Positions 38,001 to 48,790 of a stretch of DNA of 64,000 nt are shown here, in pieces. A program made the translations under genes and the position numbers. How positions within the stretch are numbered: the stretch's first letter is position 1; each line of letters starts with the position of its first letter. The notes beneath the pieces are model-generated. The model was not told the DNA's origin. It worked only from the letters and a program-made list of their open reading frames with translations, and made no database searches. Source of the stretch: Oxyruncus cristatus. Lineage: Eukaryota > Chordata > Aves > Passeriformes > Cotingidae. Location of the stretch: the NCBI GenBank assembly GCA_013399855.1, contig VXAY01006959.1:62001-126000 (forward strand). Reading direction: 5' to 3'.

Positions 38001-41000
38001 AGATTTTTTTCATGGGATTTGCAGTTGTTTGTATGGCAAAAACCCAAATTACATCACGAGGGAGATACCTGAACAAGAGATAGAGCCTTGCAGTGAGAAA
38101 GATCAGATAATTTGATGCCTGATCTGAAAATAAATGGAAAGCACAACTAATAAATTCACTGATTATGCTACTTTTGGTGGAATGATGCATAGAAATCGTG
38201 TTTGCCAGAGCGATGTTGCCTGTTGGGTGAGTGGGGCTTGTTCAGATAAAATACATTTTAATACAACCAGAGGGGAATTGTTTGTCTGAGAATAATGAGG
38301 CTGCAGCTGGCACAGAGGCCACGGCTTACTGCACATTGTGACATGGTCCAGGCACTGCAAGGAGCAGTCCTGCCTGTTGCACCCCTCATTCCTGCTGCTG
38401 TGCTGGCACAAGTGCTTGAGTAGCCAGATAGTGCCAGGAATTAAGGAATCAGGCCCTAAAAGGGCATTTTTTTTGCTTGTCTTGGCTCCCTGCTCTGCAG
38501 CTGCGCAGCTTGAGAGGGGACAGGAAGGTGTGGGGAAGGCACAGCTCGTGTGAGCAGCTCTGGCTCAGAGTGCTCCAGGATCCAGCACCTGGTGTTAAAT
38601 GTCCAGTGGGATCCAGGGGGGGTTGGGGATTCAGGTTAAAAATATTTGGCCTTGCCTGTCCTCTGTGTGGAGGTCACTGTCCTCTTAGAGGAGCTGGGGT
38701 AAATGCCTGTGTAATCACTGCCAGCACAGTTCTGTGCCCTGCCAGGTGGCTTAGCTTGTGCTGGAGATGCCTCTGTTAAATAATTCCAATTGAAACTGGG
38801 CAGACAGTGGCTGGACACGTGGTTGTACCAGCGTATCTGAACTGATACAGCCATGAGCTGGAGGGATGGTGGGGTGAGAACCAGAGCCTGCATCTGATGC
38901 AGCCAGATAACATGTCTGATCATCCCCTTGCATCCCCTGGGAAGAAATTACCTGGGAAAGGAGCTAGGGAGGCAGGAGCCTCGGCTGGGATGCCCTGGGC
39001 ATCACAATGGGGTTCCGGTGGGAATTGGAGCACAGTTCTGATCCATGCGAACCAGGCAGCTAGGAATTGGAATGTCCCCCTGTGACACTAGTGAGAGGTC
39101 TGTACTTCAGTAACAATGCTCAAAATTCAGGCATAGTGGCAGAAAGTCATAAAATTAATCAACTCTGGCAGAGAAGTACTGCAGTTAAAAGACATGAACT
39201 GCACAGACTGTTTAGAATCACAGACAGGAATCAAGAGGGGTTGATTAGTCGTGTCAGGGCTTTCAGAAGGAGGAATTGGCTTTTTAGTAAAGAGGAGAAA
39301 AAAAACCTAGAAGAGCCAGTGCCTGGGAGCAGAAACCAGTTGTATTTTAATTTGAAAGGAAGCACAGAGGTTTGAAGCAGTAATTACAAGTTAGTGGAAT
39401 ACACTTTCAGAAGAAAGGGGAGATCCTCAACGTTTTGGTGTCTTCAGACCAAAGCCAGGGGCCTTTCTGGAGGAGCTCTGTAACCAGCCACAGGGCTGGA
39501 TTCCTGTGGCACATGGTTGCTTTGCTCCAAAGGTCAGATTGGTGGTGTTCTCTCTTTTTTAGTGTCCCTGACTGACGGGAGAAGAGTTCTTCAGGAAAGA
39601 ACGATGGAATAGAGGGGATGGGAAGAGGCAAACATGCAGCGCTGCTTAACCTTGTCTTTTTTGTTCTGTGTTTTGGGTTTTTTTATGTAGGGGAGTTCCA
39701 AATCCCTGCAAGCTCCAGTGTGGGGCCACTTCTCCACAGTGCAAAGGTATTGTTTCACTGTTCACACCCTCTGTCTGCACCCTCCCTGCAGGAAAATATC
39801 CCAGGGCCACCCCAAGCACAGCCTGAGCAATACACTCACAAACAGGACTGTTTTCTGGAAAAAGAAAGGGAGATGTGATATGCTGCCCTCTGCTTTAGCC
39901 GGAGCAAAGTTTCAGGAACTGCACGCTGGCATCCCCATCCTTTCAAGTGCCTGTGTAAAAGGGCTGCTGGTGGTGAACCACTGAAGGAAAATGGAGAAAA
40001 CCACCAAAACAAAGAAACAAATAAACAAACAAAAAAACACACCTCAAAAACCTAATCCAGCAGCACCAGTCTGTGCCTGTGTATTTGCATTTTGATGCAA
40101 TCTTTCACTAGGTGTTCCTCTGCTGACCCTATTTTGGTTTTTACCAGACAACCCATGAGTGGAGAAGGTGGTTGTCATTCCAAACACTGCAAACCAGGGC
40201 TGGCCCTTGTCTGTTGTAGAGTGGCTTGAAGAGAGTGCATCATCTTGAGATCCCAAGGCCATAGATTATGTTATTGGTCTTGTGATCAAACCTGCTAATT
40301 CCTTGCAGTTCAGAGTCTTAGATGCAGATAATTCCCTGTTTTAATCAGTCAGCTGAACAATTGCTCAAGGACACTGGGAGCAGAGCGGAGGTAAATTCAG
40401 CATTTAGCAGAGTAGGTTCCTGAAAAAGGCATCAAAAAAGGCTTTTCCTTGGTCTGAGGGGATGCGTGTGGATCTGCCCATGCTGGGAGGTGCCAGTGGT
40501 GCAGGAAGAGCCTGGAGCAGGCGCTGCAGCAGGGCTGGGAGGCGAGCCCCGGGTGCTGGCTCGGCAGTGGGGCTGTGGGTGATGAGGGGCAGTTTGAGTT
40601 CCCTGTGCAGTGAGCGCTGCTGCCACTCGATGGCACTCGGGGTGTGCGAGCTGCGGGCCCGGCTGAGCCTCCTCCCACCTCCCGGGGCCGTGCTGGAGGG
40701 AAACAGGCTGTTCATTGTCTCTGCCGGGCAGGGTTTCATCCCTGTGCGGTGTTCACAGAGGGCCTGGCTCGGCTGGAACTGGGGAAAGCACATACAGATA
40801 CATGAGCAGGTGTTGGCAGGGGCTGTGCTGTGGGAGAAGCAACAAGGGGTAAGGTTAATTTTGGAGAGGGAAGTTACCATAGAATCACAGAATAAATGTC
40901 CTGACTTGGAAGGGACCCACAAGGATCATGGAGTCCAAAACCTGGTCCTGCCCAGGGCACCCCAACAATCCCACCCTGTCCCTGAGAGCATTGTCCAAAC

Positions 41001-44000
41001 CCTCCTGGAGCTCTGGCAGCTTTGGGGCTGTGCCCACTGCCCTGGGGAGCCTGGTCAGTGCTCTGGGGGAAGAACCTTTTCCTGAGATCCAACCCGACCC
41101 TGCCATGACACAGCTCCAGCCATTCCCTGGGTCCTGTCACTGCTCACCCAGAGCAGAGATAGGGCTGCCCCTTGTGAGGAAGCTGCAGATTGCAATGAGT
41201 AGTATCAGGTGTTTGCTGAATTCCGAAAGATGGGATGGTGTCCATAAGGCTGCACCAAGTTCCCTGGCCAGAGGGGAGGTGAGCGGTGTCCATACAGCTT
41301 CCCTAGGTAGATGGCTGTGTAGGACAGGGAGATGTCTTTTGTGGACACATGACACCAGATGACATCACCCCCCTGGTAACTGTAATACAGCACAAACGGG
41401 TCTCAGGCTCCGTTGCCAAGCAAGAATCTCCTGTAGCGTTGATATGATTTTGCTGCCTTAACAGCTCTCTTCTTTAACTCCTCAGGGTGACCCAGCTCAG
41501 CGAGAGCATTTAGAGGAAGCCGCTTTCCAATTGCAGCAGATTTTCCGGATTGATATTTCCATTGCCTTGAATATCCTCGGTAATGTGGACTTGGGTTTGT
41601 TTTGCCCTTAAACTACAGGTTTCTCATTTTGGAGGACCTCCAGAGCGTTGCAGGTCTTGTGTGAAGGCAGAGATGGCATACACCCAAGCTGAAGCCTCCT
41701 TTCAGCGATTTTAACTGTGCTCTGAGAGATTTATTGCCCTTTGTCCCATCCTGCCACCAGATTTATATCAGCATATTTCAATCCAGGCTTGGTTGAAGCC
41801 TGCACTTTTGTCCTGACATCTGTAGTTGGAAATTAAGCCATCTCTGTCTTTTTTGCAACACAAGATGTCACATCCTTGTATCCTTTTTTTATTGTCTGAG
41901 CTCATGGTCTTTCTGGTAAGCTGAAAAAGCAGTTGCAGAATTGCAACTCTAAGAAAGGCTGAGGGGAGATGCAGTGATCTAAGAAAAGTCCCTGCCCTGT
42001 ATCCACCACTAGTTGCAGCCCTGAAGAGCAGTGTGAGCCATACTCTGTTAGCCCGTGATCCCTCTATCTAACGAGGCTGGAGAAATCCCTAAAATGCAGT
42101 GTTGCTGTTTTCCTTGTGGAAAGTGTGGAGTGAGGGTTCTTGAGCCAGCTGGAAGTGGCCCAGAGCACTTGGCACGAGCCAAGGAAGGCTCGGTGGCTGA
42201 GGGGGAGGTTGCTGAGTTCCGGCCGTTGCGTTTGCCCTGTTCTGACAGTGTGTTCTCCTCAGGGATCGAGAGCATGCGGGCAGGGCACTGCAGGACAGGC
42301 TTCACCTGCTTCAAACTGGCTGCTGATCGAGGCTACAGCAAAGCCCAGTTCAACGTGGGCCTGTGCTATGAGCATGGCAGAGGCACGGAGAAAGACCTGG
42401 AAAAGGTATCCATGGCTTGTAGGGTTGTGTGTGTGCAGCACAGACCAGGAGAGTGGGCTCTGGTGGGTGCTCAGGAGCTTTTTGCTGTGTATGGGTGTGA
42501 CAGTCATGGAATATCCTGAGCCGGAAGGAACCCACAAGGATCAAGTCCAACCCCTGGCCCTGCACAGACACCCCAACAGTCCCACCCTGTCCCTGAGAGC
42601 GTTGTCGAAATGCTCCTTGAGCTCTCTCAGCCCTGGGGCCATGACCACTGCTCTGGGGAGCCTGTTCCTGTGCCCAGGTTCTGAAGACGTAATAGAAACT
42701 GCAGGAGATAATATAAATTGCAGGTTTGCAGAGCTGACTTCAGTGCCATCGATCCCCTCAGAGATGTGCTCCGAGATCCCCTTTTCCACAGCTTCTGAGG
42801 GCTTCTCCAGGTGCACAGGCTGTGCCACCAGCACCCAGGAGGGTACCAAGGAGAAACCTGTCATGTTACTGTATTTAAGACACCACTGCACATTTGAGGG
42901 GTTCCTAAATCTCCAGTTTGGGAATGGTAACTACAGCCTGCCACCTAGTGCAGGCTGGCTGCAGCCAGCAGCTGCTGGAGATGGGAAGAGCTGCAAAAGC
43001 AGCTTCTTTCGAGTAGTTGTTGGCCCAGTGCCACCCCCTTCAAGCTGGGGAGGTTTGAGCAGAGCAGGCAGGGTGGTTCCAGGGCTCTGGGGTAGTCACA
43101 GCCCACTGTCTGGTTTAACCAAGCTGCATTTCCTCGGCAGGGAGGGGTGGCAGAGCTGCTGGGGGAACCAGCTGCAGCTTGTGATGGATCTAAAGAGGGG
43201 TTAAGCTGCCCAGAGAGAGGTCACATCATGTGCCAGGGCACGTATTACCTGGCTCACACAGGTGGGTTTCTCTCTTTGCAGGCAGCTCTTTATTACTGCC
43301 AGGCTGCCGGCAGCTGCCACCCCATGGCCCAGTACCGCTATGGGAGGTACCTCCTGCAGCACAGCCCTGGCCAGCAGTGGGACAGGCTCCAGAGGGCCCT
43401 GACATTCCTGGAGCAAGCAGCAACAGCTGGGATCACAGAGGTCAGTGTCTGCAGCCTGCGGGGTCACAGCCAGCAGAGAACCCTGACTGCAGGGCTTGAG
43501 CCACAAGACAGCCTAGAAAGTATCGTTTGTGGGACTAGAAGCAAAATTCTTCCAATATACTTATCGCTGCTCACAGCAGGGGGGCTGGAACTAGGTGATC
43601 TTTAAGGTCCCATCTAACCCAAACCACTCTCTGATTCTCTGATTCTATATTCCTGACAGTGTTTGGGAGACAGCTCTGCCTGCACATGGGAGCTGGGTAC
43701 CAGCTGTATCAGTGCACTGAGTGTCTGTTTTTCACGTGGCTCTTAGATCAGAGCACTGGCTTAAGAGAACTTACCTACAGTTGAAAACATAGCTCAGTGT
43801 TCCATCTCCTCTCAATTCCAAGTGTTGCTTTGCTGGAGGAACTTCCATGAAATGCTTGAAGTAAGAACAGATCCTCATTTTGTAACTGTGACTTTGGAGA
43901 TGACTCATCCCTGTGGACCTGTGTACCCTGCCCTCCTTTCCCTCTCTCCAGGAGATGCATTTAGGCCCATGTGCCATCTTCTGCTGTGAGTGCCAGTCGT

Positions 44001-47000
44001 GCTGGCAGTGCCTGTGCCTCCTGTGCCACCCTGTTCCAGGAAGTGCATCTGCTGGATCTCATGGACAGCTCACGAGTCAGAGCCATTACCCGCACAGTGC
44101 CATTTGAAAGGATATTCTGGCTTTTACAGTGTTGGGATGGTGATGAGAACTGTGTGTGTGGTGGAGTTGATAGATAAATGGGATTTTTTTGTGTGTTTAC
44201 CGTGTCAGGCTGATTTTTCCTAGGACAGCCCCCCTTCTCCCAACAGGCTCTGCAGCAAGCAGGGTCCTTGGGACATTTGTCTTGCCACAGCATTTTTTTA
44301 ACTTGCAAAATCAGCAACAGAACTGGAGTAGTTAAGGGGAAAAAAGCTGGTTGATCTGTACCCTCTGTGGTTTTGTTGCAGGCACAGGCTTATCTTGGAG
44401 TGTTCTACGTGAGGGGGCTGCAGCCCCAGGAAAAGAGGGGTCTGAAGTACCTGCTGCTGGCAGCAAACAGTGGTGTAAGTAATCCCTCTGCAAACTCTGA
44501 TCGTCCTCAGTTTGGGATTGTTTCAGGTTATGGGTGGCAGGTTCCAGGCCTTCTTGGAAAAGGGACCAAGTGTCAGGATTTTACTGCACAGTGTGAAAGG
44601 ACAGAGTGGAGTCTTGGTGCGTCTTGGGGAGGAAAGAGGCCCCAGGCACAGACCCTACAAAACATGAAGGTGCAAACAGCCCTGTTGGAGTTCTTAAAGC
44701 ACCAGTGCTTGTATCCATCCAGCAGAATTTGACGCGTTTCCCATTATGGAGCATCTACACCCTCTTCAGTCAAAATCTTTCACTACTTCATCATTTTTAG
44801 AACTTTGTTGTGTCTGTCTCAAATCTGTTCTTCAAAATTGGCCCATTGTTTCTTGCCTTCTGTAGAGAGGATGAAAGGACTATTTCTGGATTCTTTTTTT
44901 TCTTCAGGGACATTTAACATACTTAAATACTTGACTCTCCTTTCACCCTTCCCCCATTGCTGCAGTTTCTCCTCACAGGTCATGTTGTCTAAATCTCCAA
45001 CAATTTTCTTGCTTCCACTTTCTCCAGGTGACCCAGGCTTGTTTTCTTTGAAGGGCAGTGCCACAGTGTGGGCACAATACTGCTCCTGAACCCTCAGCAG
45101 CACTCAGAGGAGCACAAGTGTGACATCCCACGTCTTGCAGCCAGATTTCTGCATCCCACAGTTCTATTTCCTTACAGCACTGCCACACCATCCCCTGGTT
45201 TTCAGCTGCATTGTGAGAGCAAGTTTTTTTCTGAAGAACTTGTTCATTTTAACTTCAGTTCCCACAGCTTTTGTGCAATGGAAAATAATGAATAGCCATT
45301 CCCTCTTCTGCTGGCTAATAGTTCTGGTTGTGGTGCCCTTTAGTGTGTCCTCTCTGAGTCATTTCTTTTGCAGGCTGCACAGCTCTGGTTTAGTTTGTCT
45401 CCCCGTGCAGTTACGCTATCTTGCTTTGCTTGTCAGCCTTCTCTCTATTTTTCTAATTCTCCTTTGACCATTTTAAGATGCTTGGACTAAAATTGGACTC
45501 AGGATGGAGGTATGCCATGGATCTCACATAATGAGATGCTCTGCTTTGTTCTGTATTCCCTTCCAATAATTCCTAACACTGTTTGCCCTTTTGCCTGACA
45601 CTGAGCAGTGATTAGATGGTCTCAGGGAACTGTCACAGTGTGATATCACAGATTCTTTCTATAAGCACTACTTTGCATTTGGCAATAGTGTTTCTTTTGT
45701 GACTATGTTGCCCACTTAGTCTTGTGAGAGCTTCTCTAGTTAATTCTGTATGGTAAGTTTGACCACTCTGAACAACATTACATCACTTGCAAACTTAGCC
45801 ACTTGGGTTTTCACCCTCTCTTTAGAGTGCAGACACTGTCAGGTCACAGGTGGGACTAGGCCTGACCAGCCACAGTAGCTCAGACATCCTGGTACACAGT
45901 ATTTAGTTCTAAATTTGCTAGAGATCTCTCAGAAGCTGCATCACTGGCTCCTTTCTTCCAGCCTGGAGTCAGATGTGTGCGCTGCACAATATGACACTGA
46001 GTTGTTAAACAGATGATTGTCATCATTTACTGGTACGCCCATAACAACACAAAATCTGTCAGGTATCGCCCAGGAGATCAGTGTTTGGCATGTTTTGGTC
46101 ACAGCCGTGGCAGTTCTCAGACCCCATCCACCCTTCCCCAGCTCTGGTTCCCAGTGGATGCCAGCTGTGGATGTGCCAGAGCCTCATCCCATGGGCTCCC
46201 TGGGATGGAACCCCCCATGTTCTCCTGCAAGAAGGGTCCGTGGGTGTGTTCCTTCCCCACGACCCTGGAGTATGAATTGGTGTTTAGTTGGTTAAAAGGA
46301 TGCTGGGTATGGGTGAAACAAGGACAGCCCTATTTAGTACAACTCCAAAAAAAGGCACAGGAAGTCCTGGATTCAGTGTTTCCCTGGTTGTTCCTGGGTG
46401 CTGGAGCCGAGGGAACTCTGACAAGTGTCCTTCCAAACACTGCTCTGCAGAGAGCTCTATTCTACTTTGGTTCCCACGTTTTATCTCCCTTATTTCATAC
46501 ACGCAGCCGTAGAATATCAAACCCGTGTTAAAGAGTGCTGCGGAGAACTGAGCCTGACCTCCACGTTTCCAAGGATATCTCAGTCGCTTCTACCATGCTA
46601 ATTTGGGGATCTCCTCTCCTTGCAGCCTTGTGTCTGAGGTGCCCATCCTGGGAGAGATGGTTGGTGCAGCACTTCTGATTGAACCCTGTCTCTTGTCACA
46701 GCTGAAGTGCCAATCCTTCCACAATCTCATCGCTAAAGGAGTTTATTGCTGTCATAAACTGAGACTTGCAACATTTTGCAAAGCACCCACTCACTGAGTT
46801 CCTCACTTGCCTCTACCAGCTACATCCCAGACAGCATCACTTGCAATATGTTCTTTTCTCGTGGCTTTATTAAAAAACTTGCTACTTGATTTTTTTTCCC
46901 TTCTTTTCTTGTCTTTCCTTTTCTTTTTTTTTTTTTTTTGCAAAGCCTTGTTTAGATCATGTTTCTGGCAGCCATACTCTTCATGTTGTGCAGCTGGAAA

Positions 47001-48545
47001 GGTCTGTGTGACCACTAGCCAACACATAAACATGGCACAGGTTTGGATTTGGCTTCACTGACCCATCTGCAGTGACACCCTTTACTTTCTAGTTCATTCT
47101 CAGCACTTACACGTGTCTGAGCGGTTCAGGTGCTTTTTCTCTCAGTGTTTACTTGCTTGATTTCATTTCTGCTGCTTGAGATTTCTGCAATAGCCTCGGG
47201 TGGAGCTGAGCAGGACAGTGCATAAGGGCTGCCAAGGGGAATCTTCCAGCTCTTGGCAGCAGGTACCTCTGTGGCATTTGTTAGTTTTTACAAGACTTCA
47301 GTGTGAAGTGTTGCAGGGCAGTCCTGGGTGTGCTCGGAGTTTGGGTGGGATCAGGATGTGGGTGCAGCCAGGGCTGCCCAGATCCTCTCAGCTCTGACCC
47401 CTGAGACAATCAGGATGCTCTGCAGACCCAGCTGGTCCTTTGGTCTCCTGACACAGGCCTAAGTGTTGAAGGGAAATCAGTGAAATTAATTGGAAAGGGA
47501 TAAGAAGGAGCAGAGCCAGAGGTAGCTGGGGAGAAATTCTACTTTGCTGTGTGCTCAGAGGAGGGACTAAAATACTAAATTACTGAGGGATAGAGGGGTA
47601 AACTTAAGAAGGTGACCAAAGATAGAGCAGTAAACTTTAAAGAAGGTGTTAAAGACTCTGTGTTCTCCTTTCCTGTGCTGTTGTCACTTCTCTCTGTGCT
47701 CTCTCCTGTGCCAGGATGCCCAAAGCAGGTACCACGTGGGTGTTTGCTACGAGCAGGGCCTTGGGGTGCAGCAGGACCTGGCAGAGGCACTGAGACACTA
47801 CAGGGAGGCAGCTGCAGCCGGGAACAGGCAAGCCCAGGAGAGACTGAGGCTGTGGGAAGAGGAGCTGGAAGGTACCGCGGGGTGATGGAGGGTGTGGGTC
47901 TGCAGGGGGACTGACCTCATAATAGTGGGGCCTGTATTGCGAGAGGAAGGGTCACACAGGGCAGTGGCACTAAGGAGTTCTTTTGACTGAAGGGAAGGGA
48001 CTACTTTTCCTTTCAGTTATTTCCACTTCTGACCAGCTTTTTCCAGTCTGGCTGAAGTGGAGAAGCCGTTCCCATAGTCTGATGTGTCATAATCATTTAG
48101 GTTGGGAAAGACCTCTAAGATCATTGAGTCCAGCCTTTCACAGTGTCAGCCAGGTTGGATGGAGCCCTGAGCAACCTGGTGTAGTGGAAGGTGTCCCTGC
48201 CCGTGGCAGTGGGGTTGGAATGAGATGATCTCCAAGAACCCTTCCAACCAACCCATTCTGTGATTAATAGCTTGTTTTTCTGTCCTTTCAGATGTGCGGA
48301 CAAAGCATCCATTCCCTTCAGGAATACGAGCCTCTTCCTCAAGCCCCAGTTTCTGGGCTCTGGAGCCTGTGGCTGCAGGTCTCCACAGCACCCAGGCAGG
48401 ATGTGCCCTCACCCTGCCCCACTCTTGGAGCACAGACAGACTCCATGTGATGCTGCTGAGCAGTGCAGGATGGAACCGTGCCTTCGGACACAGGACAGTG
48501 CCTCTGGAAAGGCAGTTCTGGGAGCCCCACAGCTGCTGTTCCTAG
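31902..48545 (+). CDS. DELE1: DELE1, mitochondrial stress relay to HRI (11 exons, partial at the start)
   Basis: DELE1 is a mitochondrial protein that, after cleavage by the protease OMA1 or stalled import, reaches the cytosol and activates the eIF2alpha kinase HRI (EIF2AK1); this is known for the family. Coding exons seen: 31902 or 31949-32076 (interrupted by N), 32157-32253, 32396-32516, 32847-32990, 39691-39746, 41486-41579, 42263-42405, 43282-43440, 44382-44474, 47715-47871 and 48292-48545. All junctions are GT-AG and the phases agree from exon 2 to the stop. The product has a hydrophobic stretch after the [13 protein letters not shown] motif, a low-complexity linker, then Sel1/TPR-like helical repeats spread over exons 7 to 10 (motifs such as [19 protein letters not shown] and [17 protein letters not shown]). 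The last exon carries the family's VPLER motif near the C-terminus. If the N run is really 84 bases and the start is 31949, the protein is 481 residues, against about 515 in human. The assignment is firm; only the N-terminus is open. Confidence 0.95.
31952..32035. other. Assembly gap (84 N)
   Basis: The unknown bases lie inside DELE1 exon 1 in the most GC-rich part of the locus. GC-rich first exons of birds are often lost in sequencing. The gap hides part of the mitochondrial targeting leader, and its length decides which ATG is in frame. Confidence 0.99.
32157..32253 (+). CDS. DELE1: DELE1 exon 2
   Basis: The acceptor is TTCCAG before 32157 and the donor is GTGAGG after 32253. It encodes an acidic and basic leader segment ending [13 protein letters not shown], which lines up with the conserved stretch just before the hydrophobic segment of vertebrate DELE1. 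Phase 2 in, phase 0 out. Confidence 0.9.
32396..32516 (+). CDS. DELE1: DELE1 exon 3 (hydrophobic segment)
   Basis: The acceptor is TGTGCAG and the donor is GTCAGC. It begins [17 protein letters not shown], the hydrophobic, partly amphipathic stretch that follows the targeting leader in DELE1. Phase 0 in, phase 1 out. The intron before it is only 142 bases. Confidence 0.93.
32847..32990 (+). CDS. DELE1: DELE1 exon 4 (linker)
   Basis: The acceptor is TTACAG and the donor is GTATGT after 32990. It encodes a Ser/Ala/Glu-rich low-complexity linker of 47 full codons, a region that is poorly conserved in the family. Phase 1 in and out. A weaker alternative donor (GTAGGT) lies four bases earlier and would change the phase to 0. 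Confidence 0.85.
33707..33905 (-). mobile_element. CR1 3' end in DELE1 intron 4
   Basis: It begins CATAGAATCACAGAAGGGTT and is almost the same as 27537-27736, with GGGCCCGGACACC in place of GGGCAGGGACACC and a few other differences. Confidence 0.93.
34440..35810 (+). mobile_element. Ancient CR1 remnant in DELE1 intron 4
   Basis: Pieces such as GTGGATGTGCTTTTGATAAG, GATAAATTGAACAGTGACAA and, at the end, TACAAGTGGGTTCCAAGAAG followed by GATTAGGTAAAATTGC fit the order of an old CR1 3' half in sense orientation. Decay is heavy and the limits are uncertain; some of 33280-33700 may belong too. Confidence 0.5.
37495..37668 (+). mobile_element. CR1 3' end in DELE1 intron 4
   Basis: Sense tip with TGTCCAGAGGAGCTGTGGCT, GACACGTTGGACAGGGCTTG and GATGATCTTTAAGGTCCTTC. 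Confidence 0.9.
38890..39400 (+). mobile_element. Possible ancient CR1 fragment in DELE1 intron 4
   Basis: The sense-strand sequence has the texture of an old CR1 (for example the AGTACTGCAGTTAAAAGACA and GGAATACACTTTCAGAAG stretches), but no long diagnostic block. Low confidence. Confidence 0.3.
39691..39746 (+). CDS. DELE1: DELE1 exon 5 (56-bp exon)
   Basis: This short exon lies in an otherwise 8.5-kb intron. The acceptor is a long T-rich tract ending TTATGTAG and the donor is GTATTG. It encodes [18 protein letters not shown]. Two facts support it. Exon 4 leaves phase 1 while exon 6 needs phase 0, and direct joining of 4 to 6 would give a stop at once (GGG TGA); this exon enters in phase 1 and leaves in phase 0. 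The GEF...ASSS-V pattern also resembles the GDF...ASSS-I stretch at the same place in mammalian DELE1. Confidence 0.8.
40010..40036. repeat. AAAC-type microsatellite in DELE1 intron 5
   Basis: A short run of AAAC and AAAT units. No further significance is seen. Confidence 0.8.
40879..41160 (-). mobile_element. CR1 3' end in DELE1 intron 5
   Basis: It begins CATAGAATCACAGAATAAAT, then ACCCACAAGGATCATGGAGT and the block GAGCATTGTCCAAACCCTCC. It is the same subfamily as 15362 and 7640. It lies about 325 bases before exon 6. Confidence 0.92.
41486..41579 (+). CDS. DELE1: DELE1 exon 6
   Basis: The acceptor is CTCCTCAG and the donor is GTAATG. It encodes a helical segment with [20 protein letters not shown], matching the LEEAV-QQLFQLSVSIA segment that opens the conserved C-terminal half of DELE1. 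Phase 0 in, phase 1 out. Confidence 0.93.
42263..42405 (+). CDS. DELE1: DELE1 exon 7 (Sel1/TPR-like repeat)
   Basis: The acceptor is TCCTCAG and the donor is GTATCC. It encodes a complete Sel1-like repeat containing [20 protein letters not shown] and the EHGRGT turn. In DELE1 these repeats form the superhelix that oligomerises and binds HRI. Phase 1 in, phase 0 out. Confidence 0.96.
42503..42685 (-). mobile_element. CR1 3' end in DELE1 intron 7
   Basis: It begins CATGGAATATCCTGAGCCGG and continues with ACCCACAAGGATCAAGTCCA and CCTGTCCCTGAGAGCGTTGT. The element is truncated. Confidence 0.9.
43282..43440 (+). CDS. DELE1: DELE1 exon 8 (Sel1/TPR-like repeat)
   Basis: The acceptor is CTTTGCAG and the donor is GTCAGT; the exon is exactly 53 codons, phase 0 on both sides. 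It contains [14 protein letters not shown] and [12 protein letters not shown], which match the second and third repeats of vertebrate DELE1. Confidence 0.96.
43577..43652 (+). mobile_element. CR1 3' tip in DELE1 intron 8
   Basis: Only the last 75 bases are present: GGGGCTGGAACTAGGTGATC, TTTAAGGTCCCATCTAACCC and two ATTCTCTG-type repeats. Confidence 0.88.
44382..44474 (+). CDS. DELE1: DELE1 exon 9 (Sel1/TPR-like repeat)
   Basis: The acceptor is TTGTTGCAG and the donor is a consensus GTAAGT; 31 codons, phase 0 on both sides. It contains [12 protein letters not shown] and [11 protein letters not shown], which match the family repeat ending in LAANNG. Confidence 0.96.
44740..45930 (-). mobile_element. 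Ancient CR1 remnant in DELE1 intron 9
   Basis: Minus-strand order of old CR1 ORF2 is seen in GAGCAGTGATTAGATGGTCT, CACTACTTTGCATTTGGCAA, GTTGCCCACTTAGTCTTGTG and CATCACTTGCAAACTTAGCC. The frame is destroyed. Confidence 0.6.
45931..47714. other. Rest of DELE1 intron 9, no gene
   Basis: This is unique intronic sequence with a long pyrimidine-rich stretch at 46890-46940 that ends in a run of T. An open frame at 46013-46531 (172 codons) has no domain and is probably chance. Confidence 0.45.
47715..47871 (+). CDS. DELE1: DELE1 exon 10 (Sel1/TPR-like repeat)
   Basis: The acceptor is TGTGCCAG and the donor is GTACCG. It holds the last, best-conserved repeat ([19 protein letters not shown], then [13 protein letters not shown]). 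Phase 0 in, phase 1 out. Confidence 0.97.
48091..48266. mobile_element. Two-part CR1: antisense tip joined to a sense tip, in DELE1 intron 10
   Basis: The first 50 bases (AATCATTTAGGTTGGGAAAG, then ACCTCTAAGATCATTGAGTC) are an antisense CR1 tip. From about 48150 the sequence reads as a sense tip (CAGGTTGGATGGAGCCCTGA, then GGAAGGTGTCCCTGCCCGTG), ending ATTCTGTGATT. This is either two insertions or one copy with an inverted end. The 3' end is about 30 bases from exon 11. Confidence 0.8.
48292..48545 (+). CDS. DELE1: DELE1 exon 11 (C-terminus and stop)
   Basis: The acceptor is GTCCTTTCAG. The exon encodes a Ser-rich tail with LPHSWST and, near the end, VPLER, both of which have counterparts in mammalian DELE1. 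The stop is TAG at 48543-48545. A CR1 tail ends about 30 bases before the exon. Confidence 0.93.
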
Positions 48546-48705
48546 AGCAGGCAGTAAGTGACACCAGCATAGAAGGCAACCCTCAGTCTGTGTGGGGCTG
48601 GAAGCAGACTGGCAGCGAGTGGAAAGGGAGAGCTTCCTGTTCATGAAGAGGAGCCACTTTTAAATCCCAGGGGTTTGAGAATAAACTTTGTGACATCCCT
48701 ACACC
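48546..48705 (+). terminator. DELE1: DELE1 3' UTR with AATAAA at 48680-48685
   Basis: The first canonical polyadenylation signal after the stop is AATAAA at 48680-48685, giving a 3' UTR of about 150-160 bases. The cleavage site itself is inferred. A CR1 copy begins about 85 bases downstream. Confidence 0.7.
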
Positions 48706-48790
48706 GCCATATCATCTGGTCCTCTTACTTTCCAATACAAGAATGTTGCTTTATGCACCTACATTTCTGTATAGAGCAATGTATAGACTC

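Larger units (their letters stand above)
32991..39690 (+). other. DELE1: DELE1 intron 4 as a whole
   Basis: This 6.7-kb intron is the largest in the gene and carries most of its repeats: young CR1 tips at 33707 and 37495 and older CR1 at 34440-35810 and possibly 38890. An open stretch with a good acceptor at 36148 is discussed as a possible alternative exon. No other gene was seen in it. Confidence 0.6.

Noticed and set aside
42140..43204. Plus-strand open frame of 354 codons
   Set aside because: It covers DELE1 exon 7 in the wrong frame and runs through an intronic CR1 copy.
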